Positions 16,040 through 25,209 are shown, counted from the first letter of the stretch. The stretch: DNA of 64,000 nt from an uncultured Roseburia sp. (GCA_900557275.1 USRX01000003.1:1-64000), one strand, 5' to 3'. Notes: generated by a model not told the origin, from the sequence alone. A program made the numbers and translations.

Positions 16040-17317
16040 TTATACGTCATAATCCATATCTTTTAAGATATCGAAGCAGTCAAATGTTGCAAAGTAATCC
16101 TTCGGTGTCTCTGCGCGGCGGATCAGCTGTGCGCTTCCATCCTCTTTTAACAGTACTTCCGCACTTCTCAGACGTCCGTTGTAGTTGTAACCCATAGAAA
16201 ATCCATGTGCACCTGCATCGTGGATGATCAACAGATCTCCCATATCAATTTTCGGAAGCATGCGGTCGATGGCAAATTTATCACAGTTCTCACACAGGGA
16301 ACCTACGACATCATATTTGTGATCGCATGGCTCATTCTCTTTACCGGATACCGTAATATGATGATATGCACCGTAGATTGCCGGACGCATCAGGTTTGCT
16401 GCGCACGCATCTACACCAATATATTCTTTATACGTATGTTTCTCATGAATTGCCTTTGTAACCAGGCAACCATACGGTCCCATCATGAAACGTCCCATCT
16501 CTGTATAAATAGACACATCCCCAAGACCAGCAGGAACCAGTACTTCTTCAAATACTTTTTTAACACCTGCACCGATGACGCGTATATCGTTCGGTGTCTG
16601 ATCCGGTTTGTAAGGAATGCCAACACCACCGGAAAGATTTACAAAGCTGATGCTGATGCCAAGTTTCTCTTTGATCTCAACGATCAGTTCAAACAATGTT
16701 CTTGCCAGTGTCGGATAATAATCATTTGTTACCGTGTTACTTACCAGGAAGGCATGCAGGCCAAATCTCTCCACGCCTTTGTCACGAAGAATGCCATATG
16801 CCTCAAATAACTGCTCTTTTGTCAGACCGTATTTGGAATCTCCAGGGTTGTCCATGATACCGTTGCTCAGCTGATATACTCCGCCCGGATTGTAACGGAG
16901 ACTCATTGTCTTCGGGAACTCTCCGATGATCTTCTCTAAAAACGGAATATGGGTAATATCATCCAGATTGATGGTAGCTCCCAGTTTGTTTGCATATGCA
17001 AACTCTTCTGCCGGTGTATCATTGGAAGAAAACATGATATGGTCGCCGGACATGCCCAGCGCCTGCGAAAGCATCAGCTCCGTCAGGGAAGAGCAGTCAG
17101 TTCCGCAATCATATTCTCTCAGAATATTGATCAGGAACGGATTTGGAGTAGCTTTTACTGCAAAATATTCGCGAAATCCCGGATTCCATGCAAATGCTTC
17201 CTTTACTGCTTTTGCATTCTCCCGGATGCCTTTTTCATCATATAAATGAAACGGGGTAGGAAATTCTTTGGTAATTTCCTGTAACTGTTCGTATGTTACA
17301 AAAGGTTTCTTACTCAT
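16040..17317 (-). CDS. lysA: Diaminopimelate decarboxylase
   Basis: A 425-aa fold-type III PLP enzyme, the last step of lysine synthesis (meso-diaminopimelate to L-lysine). YFAVKATPNP (about residue 47) carries the PLP-binding lysine, LSGGVGIPY (about 226) the glycine-rich phosphate site, and GSLCENCDKFA (about 340) the active-site cysteine from the partner subunit. It is slightly divergent from the shorter LysA of bacilli, and related carboxynorspermidine decarboxylases share the fold, but the Cys motif and substrate-loop context favour LysA. GGAGGT precedes the ATG. A compact promoter lies 34 nt upstream, leaving no room for a lysine riboswitch. Confidence 0.9.
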   Translation of the reverse strand: MSKKPFVTYEQLQEITKEFPTPFHLYDEKGIRENAKAVKEAFAWNPGFREYFAVKATPNPFLINILREYDCGTDCSSLTELMLSQALGMSGDHIMFSSNDTPAEEFAYANKLGATINLDDITHIPFLEKIIGEFPKTMSLRYNPGGVYQLSNGIMDNPGDSKYGLTKEQLFEAYGILRDKGVERFGLHAFLVSNTVTNDYYPTLARTLFELIVEIKEKLGISISFVNLSGGVGIPYKPDQTPNDIRVIGAGVKKVFEEVLVPAGLGDVSIYTEMGRFMMGPYGCLVTKAIHEKHTYKEYIGVDACAANLMRPAIYGAYHHITVSGKENEPCDHKYDVVGSLCENCDKFAIDRMLPKIDMGDLLIIHDAGAHGFSMGYNYNGRLRSAEVLLKEDGSAQLIRRAETPKDYFATFDCFDILKDMDYDV

Positions 17318-17350
17318 TGTGTACCTCCAGAATTCTTGTGTATCAAAATT

Positions 17351-17379
17351 ACTATAGTTTTTTTCAAATTAAAAGTCAA
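17351..17379 (-). promoter_or_regulatory. lysA promoter
   Basis: TTGACT (17379-17374) and TATAGT (17356-17351) lie 17 nt apart on the minus strand. The leader is only about 30 nt, so neither a lysine riboswitch nor an attenuator is possible. Confidence 0.75.
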
Positions 17380-17494
17380 GCAATCCACTATGTTTTTCGG
17401 GAAATGCCGTTAAAAAATGCTGTTTTTCTGTGTAAATATACAAGTCTATATTTTCAGGCAACGTCTGTATACAATCATTTTCCAACGCTAACCC

Positions 17495-19321
17495 CTACTG
17501 TTCATTCAGGTCCACCCACTCTACATCATCCTTGATCTTTTCCTTTTCCGGCAGATCATGAAACGGGATCAACAGATGATGCTGTTTTGCCAGATCATCC
17601 CTCTCCGGTGCAAAGCAATACCCTTCTGCCCGCATATATGCATTCCAGCCGGCGTGTTCCACTTCCTGTATCCCCGCTTTTTCTTCCTCAGAACGCTGTT
17701 CCGCAGGCTTTTCTGTTCCCGGAATATGCATCAGATACCGCATCCGGCTGCGAATCGTACTGGCCTGAGATGATTTCCAGCAATATTCATACTGATAAAA
17801 CTGCAGTGTATCTCTTTCTATATTTTCTACATCTGACCAGTGCAGATGCCGTCTTCTTGCCTGCACTTCCAGTTCCGATTCCACTACCCGGTCATAAGTA
17901 TACTGCCTGCGGATACCGCCAAACGTCTTTATCTCATAATCCTGCTCTTTAAAATTACACAGACTTTCCATTTCCAGTATTCCCGATTTTCTCATATTGG
18001 AAAGCATTGTAAAAATCTGTGCTTCAAATGTTTTTTGCCGCCTCAACAACATCCGCATCTGCGTCGCCATACGGATATTTTTTTCATCCTCGCCCAGCAT
18101 GACATATACATGGGTAATATTCTGGATCTGCTGTAATATCCGTACAAAAGCTCCCGACTCCACATCCACACCATTCTGACCATAATCATCATGAAACCAG
18201 ATATCATAATGACATTCACCTGAAATGGTATTATGATTCAGTTTTAATAACTCCGGGCACTGTACTTCCAGCTTCTCACGGGCACACACATCCCTGTCAA
18301 ATACATGAATCTCCAATCGAAACCCCGGCATTTGTCCATACCAGCACAATGCACGCAGCAACTCCGTACCGTAAGTGCCAAGCCCCAACAGTACAATCTT
18401 CAGAACTCTGCTTCCGTCGGCAGATACATACGCCTGTTCAAACAGATTTGTTTCATACAGGTAATTATATACCGCAGATTGAACCTCACAGATACGCCGT
18501 ACTTTTGGACCAGGTGTATGCCGCATGGAAGAACTGATCATCAATTCCGCCTCACAGGAATCCATAAATGAATAGATTCCCACATTTTTTTCTTCCCTGT
18601 ACTGTTCCATCAGTCCCAGTGTATGATCCAGGTTCTCCGTATCATTCTGTCCCAATACAAAAAAACACATCTCACATTTTTTCTTTTTCAGCTTTCTGTG
18701 TAATGACAGGATATCATCTTTAAAAACAATCGCGCCGAGTTGCTTTGCCTGCTCCATCTGTTCAAACGATTCTTCTGCATTTTCATCAAATACATCCGTA
18801 AATACAAGCAGACATTTTTTCCTTTCTGCAAGATCATGTTCCTGACAGCTCCGTGCCAGCATCAGCGATCTGTCATTTAATTCTGAAAAAATATAAAGTT
18901 TCCTGTTCCGAACCAGATACAGTTCCAGATATCCGAACAGATTTTTAAAAAAGGAGATCACAACTCCGACCAGAAGTATCGGTGCCAGTATGTACAAACA
19001 TCCGGCAAACACCTGATAAATCGTCCGAAATCTATCCGGACAGATTTCCGTTCCTTCCAGAAAAGAAGAAAACTCACCGTTCAGGCTGAACACTAGCATT
19101 GTACTCTGTATGGAATTTTGCAGATTTCGCAGCCAGCCTTCTGTTTCCTGTACGCTTACCGGAATCATTAGAATAATCAGGGACAGAAAAGTTAGCGCCA
19201 ACACTACTGGTACCATGGACAGAAGCTTCTGTCTTTTTCTCTTTCGTTTAAATATTCCATATCCTGCCAGATTGCCCAGGACAAACACCAGGATTGCCAG
19301 GATCAGGCATACGCTCCACAT
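17495..19321 (-). CDS. Membrane protein with dual Rossmann-like segments and C-terminal RyR domain
   Basis: A 608-aa protein. Three hydrophobic segments lie near residues 5-23, 36-56 and 105-128. Two cytosolic Rossmann-like units follow: one begins RKLYIFSELNDRSLMLA (about 140), the other has the classic nucleotide loop LKIVLLGLGTYGTELLRAL (about 307), as in TrkA/RCK domains that gate ion channels. The last 55 residues (WNAYMRAEGYCFAPERDD, then LLIPFHDLPEKEK) match the ryanodine-receptor RyR domain, which binds ligands in bacteria and eukaryotes. A nucleotide-gated membrane sensor or channel is plausible but unproven; no pore selectivity filter is recognisable. The ATG at 19321 overlaps the stop of the glyoxalase-fold gene (TGATG); a GTG one codon earlier is also possible. 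The gene is not obviously linked to lysA downstream. Confidence 0.7.
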   Translation of the reverse strand: MWSVCLILAILVFVLGNLAGYGIFKRKRKRQKLLSMVPVVLALTFLSLIILMIPVSVQETEGWLRNLQNSIQSTMLVFSLNGEFSSFLEGTEICPDRFRTIYQVFAGCLYILAPILLVGVVISFFKNLFGYLELYLVRNRKLYIFSELNDRSLMLARSCQEHDLAERKKCLLVFTDVFDENAEESFEQMEQAKQLGAIVFKDDILSLHRKLKKKKCEMCFFVLGQNDTENLDHTLGLMEQYREEKNVGIYSFMDSCEAELMISSSMRHTPGPKVRRICEVQSAVYNYLYETNLFEQAYVSADGSRVLKIVLLGLGTYGTELLRALCWYGQMPGFRLEIHVFDRDVCAREKLEVQCPELLKLNHNTISGECHYDIWFHDDYGQNGVDVESGAFVRILQQIQNITHVYVMLGEDEKNIRMATQMRMLLRRQKTFEAQIFTMLSNMRKSGILEMESLCNFKEQDYEIKTFGGIRRQYTYDRVVESELEVQARRRHLHWSDVENIERDTLQFYQYEYCWKSSQASTIRSRMRYLMHIPGTEKPAEQRSEEEKAGIQEVEHAGWNAYMRAEGYCFAPERDDLAKQHHLLIPFHDLPEKEKIKDDVEWVDLNEQ

Positions 19322-19770
19322 CACAGTTTCTCAGACTGGCGCTGCACCTGTTCCCACCAGTTTCCTTTTTCTTCAAAAATCTCTATAAGATTTCCTGTAT
19401 TATCATGGATGAACACACCATAGGTTTCATCCACTTCCGCCACCATGACAATCTCAACGCCAAGAGCCTCCAGCTCTTTTTTTGCCTTTGGTCCATCAGG
19501 CACTCCAAAAGAAATATGCTTATTTCCATTGGTCATGAGATCACGATTCGGCACTTTCCGCTCTTCCGGCAACGGAGCAGCGCCTGAAGGTTCAAAGACT
19601 TCCAAAATAAATCCTTTCCCTGTCATATGTGCGACTTTGATCCCAGCTCCAGGAATCTCCGAACGGTCAAATACCTGAAAACCAAATACTTTCTCATACC
19701 ATGCTAATGTTTCCTCCATATCCGGAACACTGATTGCAAAATGATTGACGCCATTTATCTGTATTGCCAT
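19321..19770 (-). CDS. VOC (glyoxalase/bleomycin-resistance fold) family protein
   Basis: A 149-aa protein made of two beta-alpha-beta-beta-beta modules: GVNHFAISVPDMEETLAWYEKV at the start, then KHISFGVPDGPKAKKELEALG and a closing GNLIEIFE. The His near residue 8, a middle Glu in FILEVFE and the final Glu resemble the metal ligands of this superfamily, so a divalent-metal lyase, isomerase or dioxygenase is likely; the substrate cannot be told. ATG 19770 has GAGGG upstream and fits the family start; longer upstream frames lack a ribosome-binding site. Its stop overlaps the start of the RyR-domain gene, so the two proteins are translationally coupled and may share a ligand. Confidence 0.85.
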   Translation of the reverse strand: MAIQINGVNHFAISVPDMEETLAWYEKVFGFQVFDRSEIPGAGIKVAHMTGKGFILEVFEPSGAAPLPEERKVPNRDLMTNGNKHISFGVPDGPKAKKELEALGVEIVMVAEVDETYGVFIHDNTGNLIEIFEEKGNWWEQVQRQSEKL

Positions 19771-20049
19771 ATTCTTTCCCTCATTTCTCCACAGGGAGCA
19801 GTATCTGTTTGTACTATAACCCCTGTGGTTTTCTTTTCTGTACATTGATAAAACGTGATTTTATTATACATAATCTGATTGGATTCTTCTATATCTATTT
19901 TAATCTCCATTCCGCAGCTTTTCCAGTGGCGCAAATAGTCATGAAAAAAGTATTTTTCACAATAATGGCATGAATTCTTTACTGATTATTATCGATGCAC
20001 TTTTTGTTCTTTCACAGCAGAATACTATTGCCATACTTTAAAAGAAAAA
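19771..20049. other. Gene-free region downstream of the ABC permease
   Basis: I see no supported gene. Short frames here lack ribosome-binding sites and are low-complexity Phe/Ile-rich. An A+T-only hairpin (TGAAAAAAGTATTTTTCA) lies near 19940. Minus-strand promoter sequence for the VOC gene should lie here but no convincing pair of boxes stands out. Confidence 0.4.
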
Positions 20050-20131
20050 ACATCAATGCAATGATAACGAAGATACCATTTTACTCTAGTTCTGATTTTT
20101 TACCAGAAGTATCCTGTCATTACATTGATGT
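20050..20131. repeat. Long imperfect inverted repeat of about 80 nt
   Basis: ACATCAATGCAATGATA (20050-20066) pairs with TGTCATTACATTGATGT (20115-20131), with two positions that are mismatched or G-U. Inside it GATAC/GTATC and TTCTG/CAGAA can form further stems. It could be a small miniature inverted-repeat element or a structured RNA end for the ABC operon. Confidence 0.6.
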
Positions 20132-20194
20132 CTTTAAATATTCAATTACCGTTTCACTTCTTTCAGTATTCGGTTATTTTATTTAAATATTGGA

Positions 20195-20294
20195 TCATTT
20201 TCGTTACAGATTTTCATCTTGAAACATTCGGTCATTTTCGTTACAGATTTTCATCTTGAATTCGATCATTTCCATCACAGATTCTCATTTTTCA
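20195..20294. repeat. Tandem repeat spanning the 3' end of the permease gene
   Basis: A 29-nt unit occurs twice without change at 20195-20223 and 20232-20260 (period 37 nt). A diverged third copy from about 20266 to 20294 overlaps the stop codon of the permease gene. The copies look like duplications of the gene end into the 3' untranslated region. Confidence 0.8.
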
Positions 20295-23223
20295 ACACTT
20301 CTACCGGATTGTCCTGTCTCATTTTTTTCATAGCATACAACATTGTAACAAATACCACTACGAAAACACATATGATCGATAAAAGATATGCGATAACCGG
20401 CATACGGAAACCTCCACGGTAAATACTGCTTGTGATCCTTGCAATGCATACATTCGTGAGGAATCCAATTGGCAATCCATACATTAACGCCCTGCTTCCA
20501 TAGATCAGGCATTCGTAATTTAACATCCGATGCATGCCTTTTTCGGTCATTCCCATACTTTTGAGCATCGCAAAATCCCTTCTGCGCAGGAGCAGATTGG
20601 TAGATATGGTATGGAACGCATTTGCAATAGCGATCAGGGAAATCAGAACGATAAAACCATAGGTAAATACGTTGATGACTAAAACGGTATTTCTGTTTTT
20701 CTGTTCTATCTCATACGGGTCTGAAATGCTGTATTCTCCCACATGGAACCCTTTTTCTGTCATCAGATTTTTGATGCCATCCAACATTACATCATGATCA
20801 TTGGTGTTAAAATAACAGGATGGACTGTCTGATATATCAGACGGCAGCATATGATACGGATAGATCAGCACAAGTCCCGTATGATCGGCTTCAATGCCTA
20901 ATGGCAGACTGTCAATCCGATCGCCCAGTTCGATAGTCTGTGTCTGTGCCGGAACCAGATATCCGTTTTTCAGTTTTCCGGTATCCGAATCAATATCTGC
21001 TTCTGTTCCTTCCGGGACATAACTGTAATACAGCTGTGGTGTACCGTTATCATCCTTCATTTCCGTTCCGTAATATTCATAACCATCCATATCCGGGACG
21101 TTTGCCGGCACTCCCTGCAAAGAAGTTACCCCTTTTTTAAGGAAATCCACTTTCCAGTTATAACTTTCTGACATGATCTGCTGTTCCATCGTTCCTTTAT
21201 TATATACCAAAGGAAGTACGTTGCCATCCGTCAGATATTTCTCATGGTTAAGCCCCTGATCTTTTACCAGTTTTTCATAGCTTTCCTCATCCAGATAATA
21301 GACAGCCACACTCCAGTCATAGACACCATTTACAGAATCCGGTAATGCATAATACATGCCTAACATCTCCGGATCAATTCCACTTTCGACAGCCGCTTCT
21401 GCTTTCTGATGAACTTCCCGGTCATATTTCAAATAGCTCTCTGCAATATCGTTCCCCGGAACGATCGCCATCCAAGCATCACAACAACTGTATGCTGCTT
21501 CCTTTACGCCCTGCACTGCTTTCAACTCATCTAACGGAATCTCTTTCCCCGCATCTTCCACATCTGTCCAGAATACTACATCATAATTGCTCACTGTTAT
21601 GGCATTGCCCACCAGACTCTCTTTCAGATACTGGGTATAACTGCTGGCAGCAATAAAAAGGATGACACTGAATGCAAGCGAAACGATCGTCGCACGATAT
21701 TTCTTCCTGCTGCGCTGGAAATATTTCTTTCCCAGCATGCCTTCCAGGCCGAAAAGTTTCATAGACAGTCTTCCCGTTCGGACTTCTTTTCCTGTAAGTT
21801 TTACATCTTTACTCTGACGAATTGCCTCCATGGCTGTCACTTTCATGGCCCGCCGAGACGGAACCCAGGCTGAGATCAGTACCGTAGCAAGGGCGATCAG
21901 CGCTGCCAGAAAAAGCATGCTCCACTGTACATGCAGGGTCATTGGAATCTTCGTTGATGACAGCAGACCATTAAACTTATCACCCACAAAATGCAACGTA
22001 ATTCCGATACCTACGATTCCTGTCACGATACCAAGCGGAATACCAATAGCAGAAACCAAAAATGCTTCCTGCCACACCATCTTACGAATCTGTTTTTTCG
22101 TAGCTCCCAGTGAAGACAGCAGACCAAACTGCTGTGTACGCTCGCTGACAGAGATGGAAAATGCATTATAGATCAGCGCCACGGAACCTGCAAAGATCAG
22201 CACACAGAAAAAGATAACAATCCCGGTAAAAAATCCTCCATAGTTGTTGTACTGAAAACTTCCGGACAGCATCAGCACGCTGTTATTCTGCATCCATTCA
22301 TAGTCTGTTAAGTCATGATCCAATATATAGGAAGACAGGTTTTTAGATGGCTGGCTGATACGAATGTAGGCATCTGCAACAAATGCCGCTTCTTTTTGAT
22401 CAGAAGCATCACTCTTTGTCAGCGCTGTATAACCCGGTGCCGAGTAGGGTTCAAACGACGGCCGTTCGTAAAAACCAACGACCGTATACTCATGTGTGCC
22501 GGTCTGTGTCCAGGTCTCCCCCGTTCCCTGCCATGGTCTAGACTGATCCAGAGTCTGCTGCGTGTTTTCGTCAGATGACATATCTTCATCCGACTGCATT
22601 ACATCCGCCGTATCGGTGTTCTGCTTCATATCTATATCTAAAGCCGTATCTGACTCCGCCCCATCCGATGCCATATCGGTACTTGATTGCACATCGGTAT
22701 CTGTTTCGCCCATATCCATCTGATCTTTACTATCTAATGTACTGCTCCGTTTTCCCAGTTCCAACGTCATCTGGTCTCCAATGGAATAGTATACTTTTCC
22801 GTTATCTGCCAGATGGGTCGGCAGCAGGATCTCATCCCCATTTTCCGGCAGTCTTCCTGATGTGAGATGCACCGGCATCTGTGAAAAAAAGTCATCATTC
22901 ACAGCTGATACATACAAATACGGTTTGTCTTCATTTTGACTTCCAATCGGTGCATAACCTAAATTTTCTGCTGCCAGAAGTGCTTCTGTCCGTTTATCCT
23001 TTTCACATTTTTCCAGAAAACTGTCGTCCACAGATCTTACCCGAATATGATAGTTGCCCAAATCGTATATATAATTTTCCTTCAAAAAATGAAACAAACT
23101 TCCGGTAAATACCGTTACTGCTGTAAAAAGTGTTGCAGACAGCAATACACCAATAATCGTTACAATACTGCGGGAACGGTTTCTTTTCATCGTCTCCCAT
23201 GTTATTTTTCGCAGGATATTCAT
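20275..23223 (-). CDS. ABC transporter permease with two FtsX domains
   Basis: A 982-aa inner-membrane permease of the MacB/BceB-like class. One N-terminal helix (about 20-43), a large external domain, three helices (about 330-480), a second external domain after a helix near 520, and three C-terminal helices give two FtsX units. The first external domain carries an Asp/Met/Thr/Ser-rich acidic stretch of about 75 residues (about 160-235) that looks inserted. Such permeases act mechanically on peptides or lipids at the cell surface rather than by bulk import. The ATG overlaps the ATPase stop (ATGA). The gene lies in a response regulator-kinase-ATPase-permease array, typical of peptide-antibiotic sensing and detoxification modules. 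Substrate unknown. Confidence 0.85.
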   Translation of the reverse strand: MNILRKITWETMKRNRSRSIVTIIGVLLSATLFTAVTVFTGSLFHFLKENYIYDLGNYHIRVRSVDDSFLEKCEKDKRTEALLAAENLGYAPIGSQNEDKPYLYVSAVNDDFFSQMPVHLTSGRLPENGDEILLPTHLADNGKVYYSIGDQMTLELGKRSSTLDSKDQMDMGETDTDVQSSTDMASDGAESDTALDIDMKQNTDTADVMQSDEDMSSDENTQQTLDQSRPWQGTGETWTQTGTHEYTVVGFYERPSFEPYSAPGYTALTKSDASDQKEAAFVADAYIRISQPSKNLSSYILDHDLTDYEWMQNNSVLMLSGSFQYNNYGGFFTGIVIFFCVLIFAGSVALIYNAFSISVSERTQQFGLLSSLGATKKQIRKMVWQEAFLVSAIGIPLGIVTGIVGIGITLHFVGDKFNGLLSSTKIPMTLHVQWSMLFLAALIALATVLISAWVPSRRAMKVTAMEAIRQSKDVKLTGKEVRTGRLSMKLFGLEGMLGKKYFQRSRKKYRATIVSLAFSVILFIAASSYTQYLKESLVGNAITVSNYDVVFWTDVEDAGKEIPLDELKAVQGVKEAAYSCCDAWMAIVPGNDIAESYLKYDREVHQKAEAAVESGIDPEMLGMYYALPDSVNGVYDWSVAVYYLDEESYEKLVKDQGLNHEKYLTDGNVLPLVYNKGTMEQQIMSESYNWKVDFLKKGVTSLQGVPANVPDMDGYEYYGTEMKDDNGTPQLYYSYVPEGTEADIDSDTGKLKNGYLVPAQTQTIELGDRIDSLPLGIEADHTGLVLIYPYHMLPSDISDSPSCYFNTNDHDVMLDGIKNLMTEKGFHVGEYSISDPYEIEQKNRNTVLVINVFTYGFIVLISLIAIANAFHTISTNLLLRRRDFAMLKSMGMTEKGMHRMLNYECLIYGSRALMYGLPIGFLTNVCIARITSSIYRGGFRMPVIAYLLSIICVFVVVFVTMLYAMKKMRQDNPVEVLKNENL

Positions 23224-23903
23224 GGACGCATCACCTCATCTCTAGTGATCCGACCATCTTCTATAGCAATAATGCGGTCTGCCTGCAGAGCAATATTTTC
23301 ATCATGTGTAATCATAAGCATCGTCTGCTGATAGATCTTATTGGACATACGAAGCAGTTCTACAATCTCCTGGCTGTTTCTGGAGTCAAGGTTTCCTGTC
23401 GGCTCATCCGCAAGAACGACAGACGGTGCATTCATAAGCGCTCTTCCAATGGATACCCTCTGCTGCTGTCCACCAGAAAGCTGATTTGGCAAATGTTTTT
23501 CTCTCCCCTCCAATTTTAATATATGAAGAAATTCCTCCAGCCGCTGTTGATTAATCTCCCGCCCGTCCATCAATACTGGCAATGTCATGTTTTCCACTAC
23601 GTTCAGCACTGGGATCAGGTTATAAAACTGATAGATCAAACCTACTTCTCTGCGACGAAAAATCGCCAGTTCTTCGTCATTTCTCTCATATACATTCTGC
23701 CCATTCATATAAACGGAACCTGAAGTAGGCTTATCAACACCACCCAAAATATGCAGCAATGTAGATTTTCCGGAACCGGACGGTCCGATGATGGAGATAA
23801 ATTCTCCTTTCTGTACAGTAAAGGAAACGTGATCCAGTGCCACCACTTCATTATCCCCGGAACCGTATACTTTTGTCAGATCTTCTACTCTTAATATTTC
23901 CAT
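23220..23903 (-). CDS. ABC transporter ATP-binding protein (MacB/LolD/BceA type)
   Basis: A 227-aa ATPase. Walker A is GPSGSGKST (about residue 40), the Q-loop lies in LIYQFYNLIPVLNVVENM (the F-x-L-x-P-x-L-x-V-x-E-N signature of MacB/LolD-type ATPases), the ABC signature is LSGGQQQRVSIGRAL (about 140), Walker B is VVLADEPTGNLD and the H-loop is MITHD. It drives the two-FtsX permease with which it overlaps by 4 nt. ATG 23903 has GAGGAG 5 nt upstream; longer frames upstream are unsupported. Transcription probably starts at an activator-dependent promoter with a palindromic operator in front. Confidence 0.95.
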   Translation of the reverse strand: MEILRVEDLTKVYGSGDNEVVALDHVSFTVQKGEFISIIGPSGSGKSTLLHILGGVDKPTSGSVYMNGQNVYERNDEELAIFRRREVGLIYQFYNLIPVLNVVENMTLPVLMDGREINQQRLEEFLHILKLEGREKHLPNQLSGGQQQRVSIGRALMNAPSVVLADEPTGNLDSRNSQEIVELLRMSNKIYQQTMLMITHDENIALQADRIIAIEDGRITRDEVMRP

Positions 23904-23942
23904 ACACTCTCCTCTTTCCAATCTTTTGTAGTTTCTGAACTT

Positions 23943-23998
23943 AGTATAACAATCCAAGATGACACTGCTGTGACTCACAAGTGACAATTCTGTCACTT
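23943..23998 (-). promoter_or_regulatory. Response-regulator-type operator and promoter of the ABC genes
   Basis: A perfect palindrome AAGTGACA-GAAT-TGTCACTT (23979-23998, minus reading) lies about 40 nt upstream of a -10 box TATACT (23948-23943) that has no good -35. The TGACA-N4-TGTCA core matches the TNACA-N4-TGTNA shape bound by BceR-type regulators. Activation by the adjacent OmpR-family regulator is the natural reading. Confidence 0.65.
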
Positions 23999-24123
23999 TG
24001 ATTCATACAAATCCTCATTCTATCATTTGAGGCAGATGACTCCCATCGTCATGAAAATATATTTTTATATGAATACCCATTCCGTCAGTTTTCTGTCAAC
24101 GCAAATCGTCATGAAATACTTTT

Positions 24124-25209
24124 TTATACAACACTCTTATAAAACCGTATCGTAAACACAGCGCCTCCTTCTGGATGATTTCCTGCCTGAATCCGTCCGC
24201 CCTGATGACAGATGATGTTTTTTGCCAGGGCAAGTCCGATCCCAACACTCTGCTTATCTGATTTTTTTCCTTTGAAAAAGCGTTCAAACAGATGGGGCAG
24301 ATCTTCCGGTGCAATGCCGGTTCCGTTATCACGGATTTCCAGTTCTGTATAGAGCGGATTTTCCACAGCTGTGATCCAGATGGTTCCTTCTGCAGGTGTA
24401 TGCTCCATGCAGTTTTTCAGTATATTTCCTACCGCTTCCGCCGTCCACGAAAAATCTCCGTTAAAACTGCCCTGTATATCATAATGTATTGTCTGCTCTT
24501 TGAGTTCTATGGGAATCGCCAGTGGCTGTATCGCTTTTTTTATCAGATGTTCCCATGCGACTGTCTCCTGTTTCATTACCACAGTTCCTGCATCCAGCCG
24601 GGCAAGTTTTAATAATGCTTCGATCAGCCACTCCACCCGTGACAGCAGACGGGTCAGTTCTTTTAACTGTTCTTTTTGACGACATCTGTCATCTGTTCCT
24701 TTATCACATTCACTCTGTCCGCTTTTCAACAGCTTTGCATTCTCCATTTTGTCAGAATCGCTATTATTTAACGTTTCCTGCCGTCTCATAGAAGTAAGAA
24801 TCAAATTCGCTGCCGTCAATGGAGTACGGATCTGATGGGAAATGTCTGCAATAAAATCTGCCAGCTTTACCTTGTCATCCTGCAGTTGTACTGCCTGTTC
24901 CTGCAAACGCTGCAGCATTTTTGACAACTCATTTTCCAGCAGTGCCAGTTCTCCTTCTTTGTAAGAAGAAAAATCGGACACTTTTTCTCCATGTAGTGTC
25001 CGGTCAATATCCATTGTCAGCCGGGCCATTTTATCAAATCGTTTTTTTGCACTGATTCCATATATTCCCCAAAACAGCAAACACAATATCAATATAAAAC
25101 TCCCTGTTTCCGCTCCGAACAGCAACCAGCCAACTGCGGTAGCTATTGCTGTTATAACTCCATATAAGGCAAAAATTTTCTTCACTTCTTCATTACGAAA
25201 TAGTTTCAT
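24124..25209 (-). CDS. Sensor histidine kinase, intramembrane-sensing (BceS-like)
   Basis: A 361-aa kinase with two N-terminal membrane helices (about 13-30 and 37-53) joined by a loop of only a few residues, so it has no external sensor domain and probably senses through the transporter. The HisKA motif ADISHQIRTPL (about residue 122) carries the phosphorylated His. ATP-binding boxes N (ILKNCMEHTP), G1 (RDNGTGIAPEDLP), F (FERFFKGK) and G2 (VGIGLALAKNI) are complete. A hydrophilic insert of about 30 residues (NNSDSDKMENAKLLKSG onward) separates the two dimerisation helices, which is unusual. It lies between the regulator and the ABC genes. Confidence 0.92.
   Translation of the reverse strand: MKLFRNEEVKKIFALYGVITAIATAVGWLLFGAETGSFILILCLLFWGIYGISAKKRFDKMARLTMDIDRTLHGEKVSDFSSYKEGELALLENELSKMLQRLQEQAVQLQDDKVKLADFIADISHQIRTPLTAANLILTSMRRQETLNNSDSDKMENAKLLKSGQSECDKGTDDRCRQKEQLKELTRLLSRVEWLIEALLKLARLDAGTVVMKQETVAWEHLIKKAIQPLAIPIELKEQTIHYDIQGSFNGDFSWTAEAVGNILKNCMEHTPAEGTIWITAVENPLYTELEIRDNGTGIAPEDLPHLFERFFKGKKSDKQSVGIGLALAKNIICHQGGRIQAGNHPEGGAVFTIRFYKSVV

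Noticed and set aside
17318..17494. Lysine riboswitch before lysA
   Set aside because: The promoter lies 34 nt from the start, leaving a leader far too short for the riboswitch.
19995..20186. Short plus-strand frame of 63 codons in the gap after the permease gene
   Set aside because: It has no ribosome-binding site and overlaps a large inverted repeat that explains its sequence.
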